Assembly (NCBI GenBank): GCA_039934135.1
Contig: JBDTMT010000159.1
Span: 1 to 11,100 of the forward strand
From: JBDTMT01 sp039934135
Lineage (GTDB): Bacteria > Desulfobacterota > Binatia > HRBIN30 > CADEER01
Direction of reading: 5' to 3'
Length of the DNA: 11,100 nt
Below are positions 1 through 6,873 of the stretch, one piece after another (within the stretch, counting starts at the first letter, position 1; every line of letters begins with the position of its first letter). Under the pieces are notes generated by a model that was given only the letters and a program-made list of their open reading frames with translations, was not told the DNA's origin and did no database searches. The position numbers and the translations under genes were made by a program.

Positions 1-41
1 GCGGGGTAGCGACCCACCTCGATCAGCGGAGCACGGGGGCT

Positions 42-2462
42 ATGCAGCAGCGATACGTCCTAGAACTACGTCATGATGAGTTGTGCGCCGCGCAGATCCT
101 TCGCCACGCTACCAAGCAGATTTCCTACCTCGGGTGCGTTCGGGGCGCCTCGATCCGCACCGTTCGTAGAACGGCCAAAGCCGCCGCAGCGGTCGTGTTG
201 GCCTTCCAACTTCTTGGGGCCGGTGCGCCATCGCAGGCCTCGGCACAATGCCTGCCGCATTTTGTGAACACAGCGGGGTTCCCGGATTCGGGCGACTACT
301 CGACCCCGACTTTCGCCGATATCGACGGAGACGGCGACTTCGACGCGTTCATCGGCGACGAAGGACCAAATTACACGTGGGGATTTGAAAACACGGGTAC
401 GCCCAGGGATCCACGATTCGATTTTGGCCGGTGGGATCCTTTCGAGATGAATGAGTATCTGGACTGGGCTAATCCGACGCTCGGCGACATTGATGGCGAT
501 GGGGATCTCGACGCGTTCGTCGGATCGACCCGAGGACTCGCCTTCAGCGAGAATGTCGGCACCGCGACTGCTCCAGCGTTTGTCCGCCGTCCGGATAGTC
601 CTTTTGGAATTCCGTATTTTGCCTTTCCACATCCGGTTCTCGTCGATCTCGATGGTGATGGCGACTTGGACTTACTGGTCGGCGACGACGACGCCCTCAC
701 CTTTGTCGAGAATACTGGAACCGCGAAGTCACCCGCATTCGCCGGTGGTGTGCCCGGTGCGTTCGGCTTGACCGGGGTGTCGTTCGCGAAGCCGACCGTC
801 GTCGACCTCGACGGCGATGGCGACGTGGATGTCGTGTGCGGAGAGGATGACAACATCATCTTCTTTGAAAACGTGGGATCGCGGAAACACCCGCAGTTCG
901 GCGCGCCGATTGTCAATCCGTTCGGGCTCTCGGGACCACAATATGGCGATGCAGCCCCAGCATTCGTTGATATCGACGGCGACGGCGACTTCGACGCTTA
1001 CGTCGGCGGCTCCGAAGGCACTACGCTGTTCTTTGAGAACACGGGCACGTCGGCAGCACCGTCGTTCCGTTCTTCCATCCGACCGTTTGGGCTTGGGGCA
1101 ATTCACAGCGACGTGGCGCTACCCGCCTTCGTCGATATGGATGGAGACGGAGACTCGGACGCGTGGATCAACGATCCGTACGAAGGCATGTTGTTTCGAC
1201 GCAATATCGGGACGACCGCCAGCCCCGTCTTCGCAGCGCCGGTCACAGGCGGATTTGGCCTTGTTGGGGCGCCATTTTCTGAGCCGGTGTTCGCGGACCT
1301 TGATGGTGACGGGGACAAGGACGCGTTCTTCGGCGATGCTTACGTGGGCATCGTTTTCGCGAAAAATACCGGCACCGTTGCGACGCCGGCGTTCGCTGCG
1401 ACGACGGCGCTTCCATTCAATCTGACGGGTACCGAGACCCCGAGCTTCGTCGATATCGATCACGACGGCGACTTGGATGCCTTCGTGAGCGTCAGCCCGT
1501 CGATGTTCTTTGAGAACACCGGGTCGGCTACCGCGCCTGCTTTCGCGTCCCCGGTCTCGAACCCATTTGGAATAAGCAATACGGAGGCGTCGGAGCCGGG
1601 GAGCCCGGACTTTGTCGACGTCGATGGTGATGGAGACTTCGACATCATCGCCACTGGAACGCACTATATCGATCAGCTCGACTCCTACGGCTACAGCTAC
1701 TCGACGTACCGCCAGACCTTTGAGTTCATGGAGAACACTGGGTCTGCCATTTCTCCTGCCTTTGCGGCGCCGATCGCCAATCCATTCGGCCTCCGAGACG
1801 AAGGGAACTACGTCCGGATCGCCTTCGCTGACCTCGACGGCGATGGACGAGTGGATGGATTCGTTGGCACGAAGAAAACATCCGGAGACAGTTTCGAAGG
1901 CGGGATACAATATTATCGCAACGACGCCGATTGCGCCGCTCACTGCCCAGCGCAGCCTATGCCTGGCTGTAAGACGCCAGGCCGTACCAGCCTAAAGCTC
2001 CAGGCCCCCGGTGACCCCACGAAACAGTGGCTCAACTGGAATTGGCGGAAAGACACTGCGTCTAAGGCGGAGTTTGGAAATCCTGCGAGCGGAACTTCCT
2101 TGCTCCTTTGCCTCTATGACGACGGTGAGCTGAAGCAATCGACGCTGATCGAATCCGGCGGCGATTGCAGTGGCGACGCGTGCTGGAAGGAAACAAAAGG
2201 GGGGTTCTCACGGAAGAACCGCGCCGGGATTGGCGATGGGACTACCAAAGTGCGGTTGGCGTCTGGGGGTGGCAAAGCGAAGATCCAGATTGCCGGCAAG
2301 GGTGCCCAACTCGGACTTCCTGAGTTGCCTCTTTCGCAGTCGAGCGAGGTGACAGTTCAACTCGATAAGACGCGATCGAGCTCAACCCAATGCTGGGAAT
2401 CGACGTTTGAGGCGCCGGCCCGGCGGAACGACGACGAGCATTTTAAGGACGACGCGCCATAG
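42..2462 (+). CDS. Secreted VCBS/FG-GAP-type repeat protein with Cys-containing C-terminal domain
   Basis: An 806-residue protein, probably exported. A basic segment (RTVRR, about residues 40-44) is followed by a hydrophobic alanine/valine-rich stretch and an ASA-Q signal-peptidase-like site near residue 68. The mature part carries ten acidic repeats of the form D-[ILVM]-DGDGD-x-D at about residues 90, 149, 201, 255, 310, 364, 420, 471, 525 and 598, each usually followed by FxENTGTxxxPxF and a short NPFGL-like segment. This is the VCBS/FG-GAP arrangement, a predicted beta-propeller-like fold with Ca-binding loops. The last ~170 residues are a different domain with paired cysteines, ending in CWESTFEAPARRND; I associate this tail with exported proteins of environmental deltaproteobacterial genomes. 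The sequence does not give a specific ligand. The start is uncertain: ATG 42 leaves a long 40-residue segment before the signal, and a TTG at 81 is the only later alternative before the hydrophobic core. Confidence 0.9.
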   Translation: MQQRYVLELRHDELCAAQILRHATKQISYLGCVRGASIRTVRRTAKAAAAVVLAFQLLGAGAPSQASAQCLPHFVNTAGFPDSGDYSTPTFADIDGDGDFDAFIGDEGPNYTWGFENTGTPRDPRFDFGRWDPFEMNEYLDWANPTLGDIDGDGDLDAFVGSTRGLAFSENVGTATAPAFVRRPDSPFGIPYFAFPHPVLVDLDGDGDLDLLVGDDDALTFVENTGTAKSPAFAGGVPGAFGLTGVSFAKPTVVDLDGDGDVDVVCGEDDNIIFFENVGSRKHPQFGAPIVNPFGLSGPQYGDAAPAFVDIDGDGDFDAYVGGSEGTTLFFENTGTSAAPSFRSSIRPFGLGAIHSDVALPAFVDMDGDGDSDAWINDPYEGMLFRRNIGTTASPVFAAPVTGGFGLVGAPFSEPVFADLDGDGDKDAFFGDAYVGIVFAKNTGTVATPAFAATTALPFNLTGTETPSFVDIDHDGDLDAFVSVSPSMFFENTGSATAPAFASPVSNPFGISNTEASEPGSPDFVDVDGDGDFDIIATGTHYIDQLDSYGYSYSTYRQTFEFMENTGSAISPAFAAPIANPFGLRDEGNYVRIAFADLDGDGRVDGFVGTKKTSGDSFEGGIQYYRNDADCAAHCPAQPMPGCKTPGRTSLKLQAPGDPTKQWLNWNWRKDTASKAEFGNPASGTSLLLCLYDDGELKQSTLIESGGDCSGDACWKETKGGFSRKNRAGIGDGTTKVRLASGGGKAKIQIAGKGAQLGLPELPLSQSSEVTVQLDKTRSSSTQCWESTFEAPARRNDDEHFKDDAP
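310..1870 (+). repeat. Ten tandem ~55-residue DGDGD repeats inside the secreted protein gene
   Basis: Repeats of roughly 150-170 bp encode the DxDGDGDxD loop plus FENTGT and NPFG segments. Repeat 8 has DHDGD instead of DGDGD and repeat 10 has DGDGRVD, so copies at the C-terminal end are more diverged. DNA-level identity between units is only moderate, so this looks like an old protein-level duplication and not a recent expansion. Confidence 0.85.
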
Positions 2463-2955
2463 ATTGAGAAGCTAGGTTCGTAACGAGCAACGCGCCTAGT
2501 CGCCCGATCGCTCGCACTATTCTGGGCGGCTCTCGGCGGCGAGACTGCTTCGGATGCGGCTTGGTCAGTCGCCATGGTCCACGCGGTACGCCCCGGGGGG
2601 CAGGCAATGGAAGAGCTAAGCCCCCCCATCGGTTCACTGGCCATGGGTGCACTCCATAGCCGCCCAAAAACGCACACACCCGGACGCGGATCCGTCATGC
2701 CGTCATGCGCAATCCTCCGCAATTCACATAACCGCTGGTATCCGACCTGGCGTTCGCACGGACCCCCCGGACGGCTCCTACTGCGTGGCACGCGGCGCTG
2801 GCAAAGGCTGACTTGGGCGCTTTCCCCGGACCTGGCGGTGGTGAGCGCGCCGCCGGCCGCGCGCTTGGGCGGACAAAGGGCACACGCGCCCGGGCGCGCG
2901 ACGGCATGGTGCCGCGCCGGGGAGGCGGCGCCGGGCCGCGAGGTTCAGCCGGGGC
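2463..2955. other. Gene-poor interval, no supported gene
   Basis: About 490 bp follow the repeat-protein gene. Open frames occur on both strands because of the high GC, but none has a convincing ribosome binding site, domain or codon pattern. No strong hairpin with a T-run follows the stop at 2462. The right part (about 2690-2955) could be the 3' non-coding end of a decayed insertion sequence, given the possible transposase remnant next to it, but I see no clear terminal sequence. Confidence 0.4.
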
Positions 2956-3066
2956 TCAGTTCGCGTCCGCCGGCAGCCAACTGGCTTGGCGCGGCGGTCC
3001 GGGGCGCGGCGGCTCCACCGACAGTCCGAGGGGCGCGAGGATGTGGGCGATCAGGCGCGGGTGAGG
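2956..3066 (-). pseudogene. Possible C-terminal remnant of an IS91-family transposase
   Basis: On the minus strand, just past the ligase stop, an open frame reads HPRLIAHILAPLGL, then a proline/arginine-rich tail, and stops at 2956-2958. The pattern R-x-I-x-x-I-L-x-x-LGL followed by a Pro/Arg tail resembles the end of IS91-type transposases, after their last zinc-finger-like CPRC segment. Only about 36 residues remain, with no catalytic part. The match is from memory of the family pattern and is short, so this could be a chance open frame. Confidence 0.33.
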
Positions 3067-3079
3067 GTCTCCTGTCTTT

Positions 3080-4663
3080 TCACGGTTGGTGCCGTCGTGC
3101 GGCGCGGAAGTGGAGAATCTTCCCGGACGGTGTCGCGACTGGCGGGCGGCGGACGACCTGCACCACGTTGCCGTTCCGCCAGGCGAGACTCATCAAGCGC
3201 CGCGTCGGCGAGGGAAGCCCGATGGCGTCGATGAACGTGTTCACGACCTCACTCTCGTCGAGGGGACCGACACGTGGATGGATGACGAGCAGGAGCTGTG
3301 CGCCGCCGTCCGCCCCCTCTCGCTCCTCCAACTGGTAGTCGGTCGACGCTCCGCCGTAGCGTCGCGGCAGGTGTTGCTCGAGGATCGGTATGATCTCCGC
3401 GTCGGCAAAGGTCATCCCGAGACCCGTGAGCTTCTCGAAGCTCCGAATCGTATGCAGGTGGGTCGTGAAGCCGTAGTGCTCCATGGGGCAGTCGCACCTG
3501 CGTGCCTCGCAGATCGCCGTGTCGCCCATCGACACGTTGAGGAGGACGAAGCGCGCCGTGCGGCGCAGCGACGTGAGCAGCAGCGCTCCCGCGGGCAGCG
3601 CGGCGGTCGCCTCTCGCTCCGGCACCTGGATCATTCCGTGCAGGTCGGAGTGCAGGTGGACTTCGTCCGTCGCAATCGCAGCGCTGCAGGCTTGACCAAC
3701 GACCCCGCACTCTGTCGCGCCGTAGAGGGACGAGTAGCGAACGCCGGCACGCCGCAGCGGTGCGACACGGCCTTCCGTCACCGGCTCGCCGCGCAAGGAG
3801 AAGTGTGCCCCCGCGAGATCGATGCCGGCATCGACTGCCGCCTGGCAGAGCCGCACCGCCGCGCCGGGATAGGTTGCGAGCAACGGCACCTCCCCGCTGT
3901 GCAGGACCGAGGCGAGCCAGTGCGCGATGGGCAGCGGATCGTCCAGGGTCACGGGGAGCAGGCGCGGGAAGTCCATCCCTGCGAGACGACCCATCCAGCG
4001 CACGGCGTCGGCGCTCAGACGGTAGCGCGCGTCGAGCTGGCGCGCATCGACCTGAGAGAACCACCGGGCGGGTGGCGTGCCGAACGCGGCGGCAACGACG
4101 AGGCCATAGGCGATGCCACCCGATCCGGGAACCGTCCAGCACGCCTTGACGGCGTCTGCCGTGCCTTCGGCGTCGTAGCCAAGACGATAGTCGCAGACCA
4201 GATCGCGCAGCCCGGCGAGATCGAGGATCACCTCGCCCGGGGTCGCGCCCCCGCTTGCGGCCGGCAGGTGTTGCGCCGACCATGGATTGCGGCACAGGCC
4301 GGGCTGCACCTGCAGGACCGTGCTACCGCGTTGTACCGGCGTGCGGCCGGCGAACTCGTCCGCACGAAGATAGACGCCGGCGCGGTAGAGCGCCGCGAGC
4401 CCGGCCTCGAGGCCGTCCGCACGCACCAGACGCGCCAGATCCCCGTACTCGCACCCCGCAAGCGCCAGCAGGCGTCGAAAGGGGTTCTCGGGGAAGGCGT
4501 AGACCGCGGCGCGCGCCAAGAAGAGAAAGTCCTCGGCACGCGACCGCAACCGCTCTCGCACCATGGCGACCGCGTCTTCGTGGCCCACCCGCGTGCGCAG
4601 AAACCCCGGCAGGCGGGCGGCGAAGCGCACGCCGAGCTGGATGTCGTGCAGGCGAATGGGCAT
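3080..4663 (-). CDS. PaaK-like adenylate-forming acyl/aryl-CoA ligase
   Basis: A 527-residue enzyme of the ANL superfamily, closest in layout to phenylacetate-CoA ligases and F390-synthetase-like proteins. It should activate a carboxylic acid with ATP and transfer the acyl group to CoA in the cytoplasm. Visible motifs are a P-loop-like ASGGATPGE (136-144), SLRGEPVTEG (289-298), the core SSLYGATECG (311-320), NVSMGD (376-381; Met replaces the usual Thr of TGD), a Cys group CEARRCDCP (385-393) as in many PaaK relatives, and a C-terminal PSGKI (512-516) whose Lys515 would be the adenylation lysine. The start ATG is preceded five bases upstream by GGGAGG, a strong ribosome binding site. It is divergent from the hotdog hydratase gene, which suggests a shared acyl-CoA catabolic role. 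The substrate cannot be read from the sequence. Confidence 0.85.
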   Translation of the reverse strand: MPIRLHDIQLGVRFAARLPGFLRTRVGHEDAVAMVRERLRSRAEDFLFLARAAVYAFPENPFRRLLALAGCEYGDLARLVRADGLEAGLAALYRAGVYLRADEFAGRTPVQRGSTVLQVQPGLCRNPWSAQHLPAASGGATPGEVILDLAGLRDLVCDYRLGYDAEGTADAVKACWTVPGSGGIAYGLVVAAAFGTPPARWFSQVDARQLDARYRLSADAVRWMGRLAGMDFPRLLPVTLDDPLPIAHWLASVLHSGEVPLLATYPGAAVRLCQAAVDAGIDLAGAHFSLRGEPVTEGRVAPLRRAGVRYSSLYGATECGVVGQACSAAIATDEVHLHSDLHGMIQVPEREATAALPAGALLLTSLRRTARFVLLNVSMGDTAICEARRCDCPMEHYGFTTHLHTIRSFEKLTGLGMTFADAEIIPILEQHLPRRYGGASTDYQLEEREGADGGAQLLLVIHPRVGPLDESEVVNTFIDAIGLPSPTRRLMSLAWRNGNVVQVVRRPPVATPSGKILHFRAARRHQP

Positions 4664-4707
4664 GTGGCCTCCCGGTGGCTTTGCCCGCCAATACCGGATC
4701 TCAAGGG

Positions 4708-4841
4708 CCAGGTTGTTGGTTGTTAGGTTGTTAGGTTGTTGGCCGGAAAGATCTTCGGCTTCTCCTCACCAACAACGAACAACCAACAACCTAAACAACC
4801 TGCTCCAGGGCGTTCGGCGAATTGGCGTGCAAAGCCGCCTC
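4708..4841 (+). repeat. Dispersed hairpin repeat, copy A (GTTGTTAG words)
   Basis: Arms at 4708-4742 and 4769-4802 are built from iterated GGTTGTT/AACAACC words and can fold on each other around a 26-base loop. The element continues to about 4841 with a non-hairpin flank containing GCGTTCGGCGAATTGGCG and GCCGCCTC. The same order of parts recurs in inverted orientation at 10720-10831. From AACAACCTG to GCCGCCTC the two copies align without gaps over about 48 bases with roughly seven mismatches by eye. It occupies the promoter region between the divergent ligase and hydratase genes. Confidence 0.85.
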
Positions 4842-4943
4842 CGGCCGTTCCACCACGCCGCGACATGTGCCGCAAGCGGCGCGGGCTGTCCTTGCCGGGC
4901 CATCGCGTTCGTGGCAGGGAGCAGCCTCTCCTGGACGAACGCT

Positions 4944-5966
4944 TTGGTTTCACTCCCGAACGATCTGGCGGCCGACGAAGAACGACGGCTCTCGGATCTG
5001 CTGGTCGAGAGCCCGGCTGTGGAAGCACCGCTGGAGGTGAGCGAGTCCCTGATCCGCCACTGGTGCGAGGCCTTCGACGACGCCAACCCGCTGTATCTCG
5101 ATCGACCGTGCGCGCAGGCGAGCGGCTTCGCCGACCTGGTTGCACCGCCCGCCGCGGTCCTGTCGACATTCGCTCTCGGCTTTCGTTATCCGCCGCCGCG
5201 TCAGCCGCTGCCACGCAACGTTCACTATGCCGTGAAGGATGTGCTGGGCTTCCCGCACGCGGTGATCTCCGCCATCGACGCCGAGCACGCCACAGTCGTC
5301 GAGGTCGGCGAGCGGGTCGCCATCAGCCAGCGGCTCGTCTCCGTGACGGCGTGGAAATCGACACGCCGCGGCGCCGGGCGCTTCTGGACGATCGAGCAGG
5401 TGTTCCGCGGTCGAAACGGGGAAATCGTCGCGCGCCAACGCATGACGGCCTTCGGCTACGGACGGGTACGCAAGGCCGAGGTCGCACCGGCGTCGAGAGC
5501 CGACGATGGCCTCGGCGGTCCGCCGCCGGCGGCGCCGCGGCAGCCGGTCGATCGCTGCTGGGAGGACGCCACGGAAGGCGACCCGCTGCCGCCGCTGACG
5601 ATGCCGATCACGCCGACGCGCTGTGTGTACGTCGCCTCGGCGACGCGAGACTTCGGCGTACAGCACTCCGTCGCTTCGGCCCAGACGCCGGCCGGCAAGC
5701 CGTTCGTGAACACCCCCTTCCTGCTCGGCATCGCCGGCCGTTTCCTGACCGATTGGGGCGGCCCTGCGAGCCGCGTCCGCCGCGTGCGGTTGGCGATGAA
5801 GGAGAATCTCTACGCCGGTGATGTCCTGCATCTCGCCGGCCATATCGCCGGCAAACACGTCAGTGGCGGTCGCGGCCTCGTCGAGATCGAGCTGTCGATT
5901 CAGAACGCGCACGCCGAGGTGACCCACGGCATCGCCGACCTCGAACTGCCGATGCGCCGCGGATGA
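4944..5966 (+). CDS. Double-hotdog MaoC-family enoyl-CoA hydratase/dehydratase-like protein
   Basis: About 340 residues with two hotdog domains. The N-terminal FAS1-like dehydratase/MaoC-N domain (about 25-160) contains AFDDANPLYLD (43-53) and GFADLVAPPAAVL; the C-terminal MaoC-like domain (about 210-330) contains SATRDFGVQH (232-241), FVNTPFLLG and YAGDVLHLAGHI. This arrangement hydrates enoyl-CoA or dehydrates 3-hydroxyacyl-CoA in beta-oxidation-like pathways, including side-chain degradation of large substrates. His241 and Asp236 of the second domain are the likely catalytic pair; the first domain has DDANPLY in place of the usual GDxNPLH and may be structural. I chose TTG 4944 because domain similarity begins soon after and the length fits the family. 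GTG 4911 is an alternative, and the frame stays open to an ATG at 4563 inside the divergent ligase, which is not credible. Neither start has a strong ribosome binding site. Confidence 0.82.
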   Translation: MVSLPNDLAADEERRLSDLLVESPAVEAPLEVSESLIRHWCEAFDDANPLYLDRPCAQASGFADLVAPPAAVLSTFALGFRYPPPRQPLPRNVHYAVKDVLGFPHAVISAIDAEHATVVEVGERVAISQRLVSVTAWKSTRRGAGRFWTIEQVFRGRNGEIVARQRMTAFGYGRVRKAEVAPASRADDGLGGPPPAAPRQPVDRCWEDATEGDPLPPLTMPITPTRCVYVASATRDFGVQHSVASAQTPAGKPFVNTPFLLGIAGRFLTDWGGPASRVRRVRLAMKENLYAGDVLHLAGHIAGKHVSGGRGLVEIELSIQNAHAEVTHGIADLELPMRRG

Positions 5967-5980
5967 AGCGGTGCCGCCCC

Positions 5981-6340
5981 GATCGCGACTGGGGATGGCA
6001 ATGGATCTTTCCCGCCTCGACGCTGTCGCTCGACCCGCGCGCCTGCGTGCGCTGCCGCCATCACCTGCATGAGTCCGTCCTGCAGCGCGCCATCCACGCT
6101 GCCGCGCATGCCGCCCGACTCGCCAAGCCCGTCAGCCCGCACACCCTGCGGCATTGCTTCGCAACCCACCTTCTGGAATCTGGCTACGACATCCGCACCG
6201 TCCAGGAACTGCTCGGCCACCGCGACGTCAGCACGACGATGATCTACACCCACGTCCTCAACCGTGGCGGCCGTGCGGTGGAAAGCCCCGCCGACCGGCT
6301 CGCCACGCTCCACCCAACGCGTCATAGACAGCCCGTCTAA
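5981..6340 (+). pseudogene. intI: Integron integrase (IntI) remnant, C-terminal third only
   Basis: Similarity to integron-type tyrosine recombinases starts at DRDWGWQWIFPAS and runs to the stop codon. It includes part of the IntI-specific extra segment (RDWGWQWIFPA, HHLHESVLQRAI) and the catalytic box HTLRHCFATHLLESGYD...TVQELLGHRDVSTTMIYTHV, with His, Arg, His and the nucleophile Tyr all present. The N-terminal DNA-binding domain and the box with the first catalytic Arg are missing, so the product cannot recombine. The open frame begins at an ATG at 5963 overlapping the hydratase TGA, but those first codons do not resemble IntI; the break lies at about 5967-5981. It is followed in the same direction by an attI-like site and cassettes. 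In class 1-3 integrons intI points away from the cassettes; co-oriented intI is known from Treponema denticola and some planctomycetes and environmental integrons. Confidence 0.9.
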
Positions 6341-6379
6341 GCCGATCAGAATCCTCTTGAGCCGCCACGCAATAACCCG

Positions 6380-6408
6380 TTGATCGACTGGCGTAATCGA
6401 CCTATCAG
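6380..6408 (+). promoter_or_regulatory. Candidate sigma-70-like promoter before the cassettes
   Basis: TTGATC (6380-6385) and TATCAG (6403-6408) are separated by 17 bases, each matching four of six consensus positions. It lies between the intI remnant and the attI-like site, pointing toward the cassette genes, where an integron cassette promoter would be expected. Found by eye; such matches also arise by chance. Confidence 0.25.
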
Positions 6409-6459
6409 GCGGGCATGAAATCCCCCGTGTTATGCCGCAGCCGCCGCAGCGTTCGCCGG

Positions 6460-6489
6460 ATTAGGCCGGCAGTCTAATTGTAGTTAGGC
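6460..6489 (+). other. attI-like integron recombination site
   Basis: GTTAGGC at 6483-6489 matches the integron core consensus GTTRRRY. A second direct copy, ATTAGGC (6460-6466), lies 23 bp upstream. No partner RYYYAAC is seen at attC distance upstream, so this is better read as attI than as the end of a cassette. Integration would occur between G6483 and T6484. Position between intI and the first cassette supports this. Confidence 0.6.
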
Positions 6490-6860
6490 GCGAACTCGCG
6501 ACGGGCCATGCGCGATTTTCAAAGGACTGCGGTTGCTGAGATCCGAGGCGTCTTAACGACGTGGCGGATAGAGGCTGTATGGGAGGAGATACCCGCGGGC
6601 CCTCTTGAAGCGATGAACTATGGGCCGGATGACGTTGACCTCCACGCAACGTTCGAGATCGACGGGCGGCATTGTGAGGCGTGGGTGTACCCGGACGATC
6701 TCGAATTGTCCGCCCGAGGCATCTCTCAGATTCTTGAATCACAGGACTATCCAAACCAGCCCGGCGAGCAGATCCACAGGTTCTGTATTCTTCTCCGCAA
6801 AGCCGGGCCTAACCAGGCCAGTGCAGCCGACGCCGAAAGCGGCGCGGCTGACCGCCGGCG
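6484..6860 (+). mobile_element. Complete integron gene cassette 1
   Basis: The 377-bp unit runs from the cleavage point of the attI-like GTTAGGC to the cleavage point of the core at the attC end (6860). It holds one gene (6508-6864) and a 60-bp attC (6807-6866), the standard layout of a mobile cassette: a short 5' leader, a promoterless gene and a 3' attC overlapping the gene end. Confidence 0.75.
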
Positions 6861-6864
6861 TTAG
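6508..6864 (+). CDS. Integron cassette protein, function unknown
   Basis: A 118-residue protein that starts 19 bases after the attI-like core, as cassette genes often do, and ends with a TAG inside the attC core site. The region up to about residue 99 (FCILLRKAG) looks like a folded soluble domain, with charged and aromatic residues (WRIEAVWEEI, YGPDDVDLHATFEIDG, EAWVYPDDLEL). The last ~18 residues are encoded by the attC itself and are low-complexity. There is no signal peptide or transmembrane segment. I do not recognise the family; nothing indicates antibiotic resistance. There is no clear ribosome binding site, which is common for first cassettes expressed from an upstream promoter. Confidence 0.75.
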   Translation: MRDFQRTAVAEIRGVLTTWRIEAVWEEIPAGPLEAMNYGPDDVDLHATFEIDGRHCEAWVYPDDLELSARGISQILESQDYPNQPGEQIHRFCILLRKAGPNQASAADAESGAADRRR

Positions 6865-6866
6865 CC
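6807..6866 (+). other. attC recombination site (60 bp)
   Basis: The expected order is visible: R'' GCCTAAC (6807-6813), a 5-bp spacer, L'' CAGTGCAGCCG (6819-6829), a terminal hairpin CGCCG-AAAG-CGGCG (6831-6844), L' CGGCTGACCG (6845-6854), a 5-bp spacer, and R' GTTAGCC (6860-6866). L'' and L' pair if the G at 6823 is left extrahelical, a hallmark used by IntI to choose the bottom strand. R' differs from GTTRRRY at one position (C for R). Confidence 0.87.
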
Positions 6867-6873
6867 AACCAAG

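Noticed and set aside
2780..2802. Sigma-54-type promoter (TGGCACG ... TGGCA)
   Set aside because: Spacing between the GG and GC elements is wrong by about two bases and no gene starts downstream.
2574..3338. 254-residue open frame after the repeat-protein gene
   Set aside because: Low-complexity Arg/Pro/Gly composition, no ribosome binding site, overlaps the real ligase gene.
3086..4726. 546-residue plus-strand open frame opposite the ligase
   Set aside because: It is the antisense shadow of the ligase gene in high-GC DNA; no domain is recognisable and the minus strand carries all ANL motifs.
4563..4943. N-terminal extension of the hydratase to ATG 4563
   Set aside because: It would run through the start of the divergent ligase and the whole hairpin repeat, has no domain, and makes the protein far longer than the family.
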